Counted from the first letter of the stretch, positions 1 through 5,563 are shown. The stretch: 8,152 nt of DNA from DASZYF01 sp035545535 (GCA_035545535.1 DASZYF010000221.1:1-8152), one strand, 5' to 3'. Translations and numbers: made by a program. The notes: generated by a model not told the origin, from the sequence alone.

Positions 1-1
1 C

Positions 2-262
2 TGGCGCCGCCGCTTGCGCACGTCGGACGTGCTCGCGCGCTACGGCGGCGAGGAGTTCGCGCTGCTGCTGCCCAACACCGACGTCAACGAGGGGCAGAAG
101 GTCGTCGAGGAGCTGCGCGCGCTGGTGCCGTCCGGGCAGACGGCCTCCGTGGGTCTCGCGCCCTACGACAACGTCGGTGACGGCGCCGACCTCGTCGCGC
201 GCGCCGACATCGCGCTGTACGCCGCGAAGCGCAAGGGCCGCGACCGCACCGAGATCGCCTAG
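2..262 (+). CDS. Diguanylate cyclase, GGDEF domain, C-terminal part (5' end outside the window)
   Basis: This is the last 86 codons of a gene that begins upstream of the window; the reading frame is open to the first complete codon at position 2. GGDEF enzymes condense two GTP into the second messenger cyclic di-GMP. The signature GGEEF is read at 44-58, preceded by RTSD at 17-28. That gives the canonical RxxD-x5-GG(D/E)EF arrangement, so both the active-site loop and the product-inhibition I-site are present. The family's C-terminal signature, here ADIALYAAKRKGRDR, follows close to the stop codon (260-262). Both motifs being intact suggests a catalytically competent cyclase under product feedback. 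Any sensory or membrane domain would be upstream and is not visible. A TTG at 14-16 is in frame but is not the start, because the GGDEF fold needs about 80 more residues before it. Confidence 0.93.
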   Translation, partial: WRRRLRTSDVLARYGGEEFALLLPNTDVNEGQKVVEELRALVPSGQTASVGLAPYDNVGDGADLVARADIALYAAKRKGRDRTEIA

Positions 263-314
263 CCCTTCACGGTCGAGATCGTCCGGGTGCGGGGTCCGCG
301 GCTCCGGGATCTGC

Positions 315-327
315 CACCGGGCCGGTG
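315..327. terminator. Possible hairpin between convergent genes
   Basis: CACCG, a 3-base loop and CGGTG form a short perfect hairpin in the 75-bp gap between the convergent GGDEF and surface-protein genes. It has no T-tract. Short GC-rich hairpins without T runs are common at actinobacterial gene ends, but a stem of this size can also occur by chance. Confidence 0.3.
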
Positions 328-337
328 TCGACCGAGG

Positions 338-1516
338 TCAGAGCCGGCGGAGGCGGGCGGCCATCATCATCGCGCCACCGAGCGCGACGAACATGATGCC
401 GACGAGCACGATCTGCAGCGTGGGCGCCCCTGTGTAGGGCAGCGGCGCGCGGGTGTGGTGCTCACCGAGCACGCTGGGCGCGGGCGAGGGCACGTTGTTC
501 TGCCCGTTGCCCTCGACCGTGACCGGCTTCGACGAGCTCGTCGCGGCGACCACCGCGGGGCTCGGCGACGGCGATGCGCTCGGCGATGCGCTGGACGCGG
601 CCGGCGTCGGCGACGGACTCGCCGATGACGGTGTTGCCGACGGGGACAGCGACACCGACGGTGACACGGACGCCGACGGCGACTCAGAAGGCGACTCAGA
701 AGGCGACGGTGACAGCGACGCCGACGGCGAGATCGACGGCGATTCAGAAGGCGACGCCGACGGTGACACCGACGGTGACAACGACGGCGACGGCGACGCG
801 GACGGCGACAGCGATGCCGACGGCGACAGCGATGCCGACGGCGACACGGACGGCGAGAGCGACGGCGACGGCGACACGGACGGAGAAGGCGACTCGGACG
901 GAGAAGGCGACGGCGACGGGCCCGGCCCGCCCGGCACGGTGTCGTTCGCCGTGGTCGTCGCGCCGCCCTGGTTGATGTGCACGACGAAGTAGAAGAGGCC
1001 GGACAGCTGGATGCCGTAGTCGGACAGGTTCAGCACCGGGATCGGCGGGCCGCCGACGTAGCGACGATCGGCGGAGTTGCCCGTGCAGCGGCCGGCCTGC
1101 GTCTCGACGTCGTAGGCACCGGACGTGCGGATGCACACCTGGATGGAGTCGCCTGAGCTGATGGTGCTCGTGGCGAAGATCGCGGTGTGCCACTGGTTGT
1201 CGGCGTCGCGGTACCACCACAGCTCGCCGTAGGGCGTGTTGCCGGGAGCGGGCGACTCGATGATCGGCGTGCAGCTCCACGTGGACGGCACCGACGCCGG
1301 CCGGGTGCTGCAGTCGCTGTCGGTCGCGGGGTCGACGGTCGCGGGCTGCGCGTTCGCGTTGGCGCCCAGCGGGCCGACAAGCTCGCGCAACGTCTGCGAG
1401 TGGGCGGCGGCCGGACGGGCTGCGGCCGTGGTGGTGGCGGCCAGCCCGATCAGGGCCCCGCCGGTGATGACGGTCGTGACGCCGACCGCGAACAGCTGCC
1501 GCGCACTGAGACGCAT
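338..1516 (-). CDS. Secreted Ser/Pro-stalk surface protein with LPYTG sortase signal
   Basis: A 392-residue exported protein. Residues 1-34 form a signal peptide: a basic start (MRLSARQ), a hydrophobic core and an Ala-rich end. Residues 35-199 form a globular segment I do not recognise. It has Cys at 69, 82, 128 and 144, enough for two disulfides, and an aromatic-rich stretch (ELWWYRD). Residues 200-320 are an almost pure Ser-Pro low-complexity stalk. The C-terminus has LPYTG (359-363), a hydrophobic segment (about 367-387) and the basic tail RLRRL, which is the layout of a cell-wall sorting signal. This implies covalent attachment to peptidoglycan by a sortase, which is not in this window. 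The frame is open to 1630, but the ATG at 1516 is preferred: it has a GGGGAAGAGG ribosome site and places the signal peptide at the N-terminus. The gene diverges from pilT. Function is unknown; adhesion or a surface display role is only inference. Confidence 0.85.
   Translation of the reverse strand: MRLSARQLFAVGVTTVITGGALIGLAATTTAAARPAAAHSQTLRELVGPLGANANAQPATVDPATDSDCSTRPASVPSTWSCTPIIESPAPGNTPYGELWWYRDADNQWHTAIFATSTISSGDSIQVCIRTSGAYDVETQAGRCTGNSADRRYVGGPPIPVLNLSDYGIQLSGLFYFVVHINQGGATTTANDTVPGGPGPSPSPSPSESPSPSVSPSPSLSPSVSPSASLSPSASLSPSASPSPSLSPSVSPSASPSESPSISPSASLSPSPSESPSESPSASVSPSVSLSPSATPSSASPSPTPAASSASPSASPSPSPAVVAATSSSKPVTVEGNGQNNVPSPAPSVLGEHHTRAPLPYTGAPTLQIVLVGIMFVALGGAMMMAARLRRL
557..916 (-). 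repeat. Ser-Pro low-complexity coding repeat
   Basis: This imperfect repeat of (TCx/AGC)-CCG type codons encodes SPSPS, SPSAS, SPSVS and SPSES units, residues 200-320 of the surface protein. On the plus strand it reads as a GGCGAC/GACGGC repeat. In wall-anchored proteins, extended Pro/Ser regions act as a stalk that carries the N-terminal domain through the wall. Repeats of this type are prone to length change by slippage. Confidence 0.85.
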
Positions 1517-1525
1517 GGCCTGCAA

Positions 1526-1535
1526 CCTCTTCCCC
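1526..1535 (-). promoter_or_regulatory. Ribosome binding site deciding the surface-protein start
   Basis: On the minus strand this reads GGGGAAGAGG, nine bases before the ATG at 1516-1514. It decides between this start and the in-frame ATG at 1630. Confidence 0.65.
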
Positions 1536-1603
1536 AGGATCAACGGGAGCGGCGCGCGAACATCGCGCGGCGCCGAAGCAGGCTCCTCCCAGCCCCCGCG
1601 AAG

Positions 1604-1669
1604 GTAACGACGGGTCACCGGATCGGTCACGGCTCGTCACCGCCACGATCACGCTGCGTCACCTGCAGA
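1604..1669. promoter_or_regulatory. Phased array of six GTCAC-like pentamers, candidate operator
   Basis: Pentamers RTMAC (GTAAC, GTCAC, GTCAC, GTCAC, ATCAC, GTCAC) begin at 1604, 1614, 1626, 1636, 1648 and 1658. The spacings are 10, 12, 10, 12 and 10. Equivalently, this is three 22-bp direct repeats of the form RTMACG-N4-GTCACC. The array lies in the divergent spacer, 88 bp from the surface-protein ATG and 94 bp from the pilT GTG. Direct repeats on one face of the helix with a 22-bp period resemble binding sites of OmpR/PhoB-type response regulators such as Streptomyces PhoP (GTTCACC-like units). That identification is inference. Confidence 0.5.
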
Positions 1670-1750
1670 GCGCGGCGGCGGCGCCGGATCACCGGAGATA
1701 TGGGTCAAACGGATGACGGCGAGACCCCTCCGAAGGCCGCCGATCCCTGT

Positions 1751-1762
1751 CAGGCTGGCGGC
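1751..1762 (+). promoter_or_regulatory. Candidate -10 box for leaderless pilT mRNA
   Basis: CAGGCT (1751-1756) is followed by six bases (GGCGGC) and then GTG at 1763. The same geometry (TAGGCT, six bases, GTG) precedes the DUF429 gene. A -10 hexamer six bases before the start codon is the usual arrangement for leaderless transcripts in Actinobacteria. There is no good Shine-Dalgarno sequence and no recognisable -35. Confidence 0.45.
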
Positions 1763-2920
1763 GTGGCGACGACAACCCTCCCCGCTCAGGTCGACGCGTG
1801 GCTGCAGGAGGTCTGGGCCTCGCGCGGCACCGACCTGCTCGTCACGGCCGACGCCCCTCCGCTGATCCGGATCGACGGTTCACTGACGCCACTGACGTCC
1901 GTCCCGCCGCTCACCACGGCGCTCGCGGAGAAGCTCGTCAACGGCCTGCTCAGCCCGCAGCAGCGCGCGGAGCTCGAAGCCGGCACCGAGGTCGACTTCT
2001 CCTTCACCTGGCGTGATCAGGCCCGCATCCGTGGCAACGCGTTCCGCCAGCGCGGCAGCGCCACGGTCGCGCTGCGCGTGGTGCCGCACCAGATCCCGAC
2101 GTTCGACGACCTGCGGGCGCCCGAGGCGGTGCGCCGCTTCGGTGACCTGCGCCAGGGCATGGTCCTCGTCACCGGTCCCACCGGCTCCGGCAAGTCGACG
2201 ACGCTCGCCGCGCTCATCGACCACGTGAACCAGACGCGGCCCTGCCACATCGTCACCATCGAAGACCCGATGGAGTACGTGCACACGCACAAGCGGGCCG
2301 CGGTCAGCCAGCGCGAGGTCGGGTCCGACACGACGAGCTTCGAGGCCGCACTGCGCAGCGCGCTGCGCGAGGACCCCGACGTCATCCTCGTCGGTGAGAT
2401 GCGCGACCTCGAGTCGATCCAGTTCGCGCTGACGCTCGCCGAGACCGGTCACCTCGTGTTCGGCACCCTGCACACCAACGACAGCGCGCAGGCCATCGAC
2501 CGGCTCGTCGACGTGTTCCCCGGTGCGCGGCAGGCGCAGATCCGCGTGCAGCTGGCGAACGCGCTGTCCGGCGTCGTCTACCAGCGGCTGGTCCCGATGA
2601 TCGGTGGCGGCATGGTGGCCGCGTACGAGGTGCTGGTCGCCACCCCCGCCATCCGCAACCTCATCCGCGAGGGCAAGAGCAACCAGCTGCGCAACGTCGT
2701 CGCGACGCACCAGTCCGAGGGCATGCAGACGCTCGAGGGCAGCCTCACCGAGCTGGTCGCCTCGGAGCTCATCGCGCACGACGACGCGATCGCGGTCAGC
2801 GCCTACCCGAAGGAGGTCGGGCGTTCGCCGATGGCGGTCGTCTCGCCGCCGATGCCGCCGGAGCTCGTGGCGCTCGCCACCGACCAGTCGCAGCCCAAGC
2901 GCCGCCTCGCCCGCCGATAG
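1763..2920 (+). CDS. pilT: Type IV pilus retraction ATPase PilT
   Basis: A 385-residue cytoplasmic secretion/pilus ATPase (GspE/PilT family). In known systems it forms a hexamer at the base of a type IV pilus and drives filament disassembly by ATP hydrolysis. Visible motifs, counted from the GTG: an N-terminal PAS-like part with ADAPPLIRIDG; Walker A GPTGSGKST (138-146); Asp box TIEDPMEYVH (165-174); Walker B VILVGEMRD (207-215) with Glu212; and His box TGHLVFGTLHTN (228-239). AIRNLIREGKSNQLRN near the end is the hallmark of PilT rather than PilB. The usual family length is about 345-370 residues, so it is slightly extended. Start choice: an in-frame ATG at 1700 has a GGAG only two bases away, and the codons between 1700 and 1763 have much weaker third-position G/C bias. 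GTG 1763 has a leaderless -10 box. No other pilus gene lies in the window. Confidence 0.92.
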   Translation: MATTTLPAQVDAWLQEVWASRGTDLLVTADAPPLIRIDGSLTPLTSVPPLTTALAEKLVNGLLSPQQRAELEAGTEVDFSFTWRDQARIRGNAFRQRGSATVALRVVPHQIPTFDDLRAPEAVRRFGDLRQGMVLVTGPTGSGKSTTLAALIDHVNQTRPCHIVTIEDPMEYVHTHKRAAVSQREVGSDTTSFEAALRSALREDPDVILVGEMRDLESIQFALTLAETGHLVFGTLHTNDSAQAIDRLVDVFPGARQAQIRVQLANALSGVVYQRLVPMIGGGMVAAYEVLVATPAIRNLIREGKSNQLRNVVATHQSEGMQTLEGSLTELVASELIAHDDAIAVSAYPKEVGRSPMAVVSPPMPPELVALATDQSQPKRRLARR

Positions 2921-2940
2921 CGGATCGCAGCACTATCGGC
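2913..2940. terminator. Bidirectional hairpin shared by the pilT and STAS gene ends
   Basis: GCCGATAG (2913-2920) and CTATCGGC (2933-2940) form a perfect 8-bp inverted repeat around a 12-base loop. The left arm ends with the pilT stop codon TAG. The right arm, read on the minus strand, ends with the STAS gene TAG. The symmetry lets one structure end both convergent transcripts, although there is no T-tract. Confidence 0.6.
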
Positions 2941-3286
2941 TGCTGAGATCGGCGACCGCTTCGGGCAGCGGGTCGTCGAGGCGGTGCATCGTGAGGAGCT
3001 TGCCGTCGCCGATGAGGTCGATCATCCGCGCGACCTGCGGTTGCACGTTGATCAGCAGGAACCGCTTGCGCCCGCGCATCGCGTGGGCCGCGTGCAGGAC
3101 CGCCTTCAGCCCTGACGAGTCCATGAAGCTGACGTCGGCCAGGTCCAGCACGAGAAGCGTCAGCTGCGGCTCGTGCGCGATCGTGGCCTTCGTGGCCTCC
3201 ACGAGCTGAGGTGCGCTCGCCAGGTCGAGGTCACCGTCGAGCGCGATGACCGCCCGATGGCTGCGCACCGCGACATCTACCCGCAT
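2933..3286 (-). CDS. STAS-domain anti-sigma factor antagonist
   Basis: A 117-residue single-domain protein of the SpoIIAA/RsbV type. These bind and sequester an anti-sigma kinase, freeing a sigma factor; phosphorylation of a conserved serine by the kinase switches them off. The sequence shows the STAS pattern: beta strand VIALDGDLDLASAPQL (13-28), hydrophobic strand LTLLVLDLADVSF, then MDSSGLKAVL (55-64), in which Ser58 matches the phosphorylated serine of SpoIIAA. The length is typical (about 100-120). GAGGTG six bases upstream of the ATG supports the start (GAGG at 3293-3296). No anti-sigma kinase, phosphatase or sigma factor gene is adjacent, so its partner is elsewhere. It converges on pilT (12 bp between stops) and diverges from the DUF429 gene. 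Confidence 0.9.
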   Translation of the reverse strand: MRVDVAVRSHRAVIALDGDLDLASAPQLVEATKATIAHEPQLTLLVLDLADVSFMDSSGLKAVLHAAHAMRGRKRFLLINVQPQVARMIDLIGDGKLLTMHRLDDPLPEAVADLSSR

Positions 3287-3374
3287 GCAGCACCTCAGTT
3301 CCCGGCGGCGTGCGCGTCAAACGCGGGAGTGGTCGCGTCCACCCGTCCGGCCGGGTCGGCCGGCGCGCGCGACC

Positions 3375-3380
3375 TAGGCT
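3375..3380 (+). promoter_or_regulatory. -10 box TAGGCT for leaderless DUF429 mRNA
   Basis: TAGGCT matches the TANNNT -10 consensus and is followed by six bases (GGACAT) and then GTG at 3387. This predicts that transcription starts at or next to the start codon. No Shine-Dalgarno sequence precedes the GTG, which fits a leaderless mRNA. No clear -35 was seen. Confidence 0.6.
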
Positions 3381-3386
3381 GGACAT

Positions 3387-4103
3387 GTGCCGGGGGGTAG
3401 GAGGGGACCGGACCTCCCGTACAAGCTGCTCGCCTCCGTGCTGCCGCTCGCGCGTGGCTGGCTCGTCGCCACCGCGCGGCTGCAGGGGATCAATGCGTTC
3501 CCGGTGGAGCCCGAGGTCTACGAGACGTTCGTCGACGTCCTGGACGCGCGCCCCGCGTTCGACGTCATCGCGCTGCACCTCCCGCTGGGCCTGCCGTCGG
3601 AGAAGGTGCCCGGCGGCCGCACCTGCGATCGGGAGGCGCGCAAGCTCGTCGGCTTCACCCGCGGTGGCGCCTTGTTCTCCCCGCCGACGCGCGAGCAGCT
3701 CGAGGACTTCAAGGCCGGCCGCAAGGTCGATGCCAGTCCCATCGTGAAGTTCCTCCTGCCGCGCATCGTCGAGGTCTACGACGAGATCGCCCCCTACCGG
3801 CAGCGCACCGTGTTCGAGGTCCACGCGGAGACCTCGTACTACCAGCTGAACGAGGACAAGCCGCTGCGGTACGGCAAGCACCTCGAGGCCGGCCGAGAGG
3901 AGCGGCGCGAGCTGCTCGAGAAGCGCATGCAGGGCATCGAGTCGGTGCTCGACGCCCAGCTGCCGCGGGTCGGCCGCCACCACCTGCTCGACGCCGCCGT
4001 GGGGCTCTGGACCGCGCGCCGGATCATCAGCCGGGCGGCGACCCGACTGCCGGAGGATCCCGAGTGGGACGACGACGGCCTCCGGATGGAGATCCTGCGT
4101 TAG
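3387..4103 (+). CDS. DUF429 domain protein, probably lacking catalytic acids
   Basis: A 238-residue soluble protein of the DUF429 family (RNase H-like fold, predicted nuclease, no firmly established role). Family landmarks are read in order: a first strand with RGWLVA (23-28); IALHLPLGLP (61-70); TCDREARKLVGF (79-90); ALFSPPTRE (95-103); and VFEVHAETSYYQLN (142-155), followed by a basic helix with ERRELLEKR. Members usually have Asp in the first strand and in the (I/V)D.PLGL motif. Here the second position is His64, and the first strand has LPLARGW with no Asp. This suggests a non-catalytic or altered member. The GTG start is supported by the TAGGCT box and by the absence of an in-frame alternative at a sensible distance; the ATG at 3385 is in another frame. 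It diverges from the STAS gene over 100 bp and lies just upstream of the lipoprotein gene. Confidence 0.8.
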   Translation: MPGGRRGPDLPYKLLASVLPLARGWLVATARLQGINAFPVEPEVYETFVDVLDARPAFDVIALHLPLGLPSEKVPGGRTCDREARKLVGFTRGGALFSPPTREQLEDFKAGRKVDASPIVKFLLPRIVEVYDEIAPYRQRTVFEVHAETSYYQLNEDKPLRYGKHLEAGREERRELLEKRMQGIESVLDAQLPRVGRHHLLDAAVGLWTARRIISRAATRLPEDPEWDDDGLRMEILR

Positions 4104-4142
4104 GAGGGTTCTCGGCCGTTTCTGCGAAAGCGCTCAGGCCGA

Positions 4143-4158
4143 TGACCGATATTGGTCA
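4143..4158 (+). promoter_or_regulatory. Near-palindromic TGACC-N6-GGTCA overlapping a -10 box
   Basis: The 16-bp element is TGACC, GATATT, GGTCA: two perfect 5-bp arms and an ATAT centre, with 14 of 16 positions symmetrical. GATATT (4148-4153) ends six bases before the lipoprotein ATG, the leaderless spacing seen twice more in the window. A repressor bound to the palindrome would cover the -10 and the start codon. A similar core, GATATGGGTCA, occurs at 1697-1707 upstream of pilT. Confidence 0.45.
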
Positions 4159-4159
4159 C

Positions 4160-4693
4160 ATGTCTCGACGCCGAGCCGGGGTGCTCGCCGCCCTGGCCGG
4201 CGTGGCCTCGCTGGTGGCCGCCGGGACGCTGGCCGCGTGCGGGGCGCGCACCTCGAACCCCCGGACGGTTGCCACTCCGCCGTCGGCCGCACCGACCTCG
4301 ACGAGCCCCCTGCCGCCGGACATCCCGGCGGGCGCCCGGCCGTTCGGGCTCCCGGTCGACCTGGGCCGCTCGTCGGTGGTCGTCCGGGCGCTCACCACCT
4401 ACGTCCCGGACCCGCCGATCCCCGGTCATGCCGGCACCCCGGTGCGCGCGCAGATCGTCATCGACGCGCCCATGGGCCTGCCCCGGCCGGTGCTGCACGC
4501 CGAGGTGCGCGACCCGACGAGCGGCCGGGACTGCGCGCCGCAGATGATCGCGGGCCCGATCAGTGGCGTGGTGCCCGGCCAGGTCGCGCACGTGCCGTTC
4601 TCGTTCGTGTGCCCCGAGATCGTGCGCAACCAGCTGCTCGTCACCGTGTCGGTCGGCGCGGCCCGCCAGGACTTCTTCGGCCCGCTGGACTGA
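4160..4693 (+). CDS. Small secreted lipoprotein, function unknown
   Basis: A 177-residue predicted lipoprotein. Residues 1-26 give RRR, a hydrophobic Ala/Leu/Val core and the lipobox LAAC with Cys27, so export, lipidation and membrane anchoring are expected. A Pro/Ser/Thr-rich linker (about 30-55) precedes a beta-rich domain of about 120 residues with two cysteines (in GRDCAPQ and FVCPEIV), a likely disulfide. The pattern of strands (SVVVRALTTYV, VRAQIVIDAP, LHAEVRDP, LLVTVSVGAA) suggests an Ig-like sandwich, but I do not recognise the family. An in-frame ATG at 4142 would add six residues (MTDIGH). Neither start has a Shine-Dalgarno sequence; 4160 is preferred because GATATT lies six bases upstream. 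An AGGAGGG at 4103-4109 is too far from either start. It converges on the hemerythrin gene. Confidence 0.8.
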   Translation: MSRRRAGVLAALAGVASLVAAGTLAACGARTSNPRTVATPPSAAPTSTSPLPPDIPAGARPFGLPVDLGRSSVVVRALTTYVPDPPIPGHAGTPVRAQIVIDAPMGLPRPVLHAEVRDPTSGRDCAPQMIAGPISGVVPGQVAHVPFSFVCPEIVRNQLLVTVSVGAARQDFFGPLD

Positions 4694-4696
4694 GCG

Positions 4697-4714
4697 GCCG
4701 GCGTCGACGCCGGC
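4697..4714. terminator. First hairpin between convergent lipoprotein and hemerythrin genes
   Basis: An 18-base perfect palindrome (arms GCCGGCG / CGCCGGC around TCGA) begins three bases after the lipoprotein stop codon. It is likely a GC-type terminator without a T-tract. Confidence 0.6.
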
Positions 4715-4715
4715 A

Positions 4716-4735
4716 CTCCCCGGTCAGCCGGGGAG
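4716..4735. terminator. Second hairpin, containing the hemerythrin stop codon in its loop
   Basis: CTCCCCGG and CCGGGGAG form a perfect 8-bp stem around TCAG. The TCA of the loop is the hemerythrin gene's TGA stop on the minus strand. It lies one base from the previous hairpin, so the pair could stop transcription from both sides. Confidence 0.6.
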
Positions 4736-5557
4736 CGCGCCCCGGATGCGGTCGCGGACGCGGTCGACGACGCCGACCGCGGGGTTCGCCAGGTTGCCGG
4801 GGGGCGTGTCCGGTGCCTTGGGGTGGGGCCGGGTCGGCGCGGAGACCTTCGCCTGCTCGAGCCGTTCGCCCAGCTCGGTGAGGGCGTCCACGTCCATCGC
4901 CTTGCGCACCTTCGGGAAGAGGTCGCTCTCCTCCTCCTCGACGTGGTGCTGCACCGTCTCCTTGAGCACGGTCGCCTTCGCCGTGAACCGCTCGGCATCG
5001 GGCTTCATCCCGTGCAGCTCGTCGCAGATCCACTTCACGACGTGGTGCTCCTCGAGGCTCTCGAGCACCATCGACTCGATGTCCTTGTTGAGCTGCCGGA
5101 CGGTCGGGTAGAACACCAGCTCCTCGATGGCCGCGTGGATCGAGAGCTCGCGGACGATCTGCTCGGCAAGGTCGGCACGTTCCTTCTTCGCACCGTCGCC
5201 GGTGCGCTCGAGCTTGGTGAACAGCTGGTCCACCGTGCGGTGGTCGGCGGTGAGCACCGCGATCGCGTCGCGCTGCGCGCCGTTCCGGCCGGTCGCCGCG
5301 CGCGCGGGCGCCTTCTTGGCGACCGCCTTGCGGGCAGGTGCCTTCTTCGCCGGCGCCGCCTTCGCGGCGACCTTGCGCGCGGTGGCCTTGGTGGCCTTCG
5401 TGGTCTTGCGCGCCGTGGCCTTGGTGGCCTTGCTCGTCTTGCGCGCGGCTGACTTCGCGGTTGCCTTCGTCGTCTTCTTCGCCGCTCGGGCGGTGGTCTT
5501 GGCGGACGTCGCCGCCTTCTTGACGGACTTCCTGGCGGTCGTGGTGCGCGCGGCCAT
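4724..5557 (-). CDS. Hemerythrin HHE protein with long histone-like basic tail
   Basis: A 277-residue protein. Residues 3-90 are almost entirely Lys, Ala, Arg and Thr with some Pro (for example KATKATARK twice, KKAPAR twice), like the tails of histone H1-like proteins and actinobacterial HU. Residues 95-225 form a four-helix HHE hemerythrin domain. Candidate di-iron ligands are His106 (ADHR), His141 with Glu145/146 (IHAAIEE), His171/172, and His204/205 with Glu208-210 (QHHVEEEE). HHE domains bind O2, NO or iron. A C-terminal segment of about 50 residues is Pro-rich and then basic. The start is firm: AGGAGGA lies six bases upstream of the ATG, and the homologous part begins there although the frame stays open upstream. 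DNA binding through the tail is inference. It diverges from the 5822 gene. Confidence 0.88.
   Translation of the reverse strand: MAARTTTARKSVKKAATSAKTTARAAKKTTKATAKSAARKTSKATKATARKTTKATKATARKVAAKAAPAKKAPARKAVAKKAPARAATGRNGAQRDAIAVLTADHRTVDQLFTKLERTGDGAKKERADLAEQIVRELSIHAAIEELVFYPTVRQLNKDIESMVLESLEEHHVVKWICDELHGMKPDAERFTAKATVLKETVQHHVEEEESDLFPKVRKAMDVDALTELGERLEQAKVSAPTRPHPKAPDTPPGNLANPAVGVVDRVRDRIRGALPG
5372..5431 (-). repeat. 33-bp tandem duplication in the basic tail
   Basis: Two copies of the nine residues KATKATARK (43-51 and 54-62 of the hemerythrin protein) are spaced 11 residues apart. This points to internal duplication, the likely way such tails lengthen. Confidence 0.7.
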
Positions 5558-5563
5558 GGCTGT

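Noticed and set aside
561..916. CRISPR or minisatellite array
   Set aside because: The units are irregular short codon repeats within an intact reading frame, with no constant repeat and unique spacers.
453..992. Long plus-strand open frame rich in Asp and Gly, opposite the surface protein
   Set aside because: It is the antisense reading of the Ser-Pro codon repeat (TCG-CCG read backwards gives CGG-CGA type codons). It has no ribosome site, and the minus-strand gene has a signal peptide and sorting signal.
1700..1762. ATG at 1700 as the pilT start
   Set aside because: The GGAG is only two bases from the ATG, codons up to 1763 have weaker third-position G/C bias, and the ATG lies in a GATATG that may itself be a promoter element. 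GTG 1763 has the leaderless geometry. It remains a possible alternative.
3298..3322. Minus-strand GTTT-N15-GGGAAC resembling a SigB/SigF promoter for the STAS gene
   Set aside because: GGGAAC deviates from GGGTAC/T, and transcription would start past the GAGG ribosome site, leaving the site outside the mRNA.
4103..4109. AGGAGGG just after the DUF429 stop codon as a ribosome site
   Set aside because: No ATG, GTG or TTG lies at a usable distance; the nearest lipoprotein start is more than 30 bases away.
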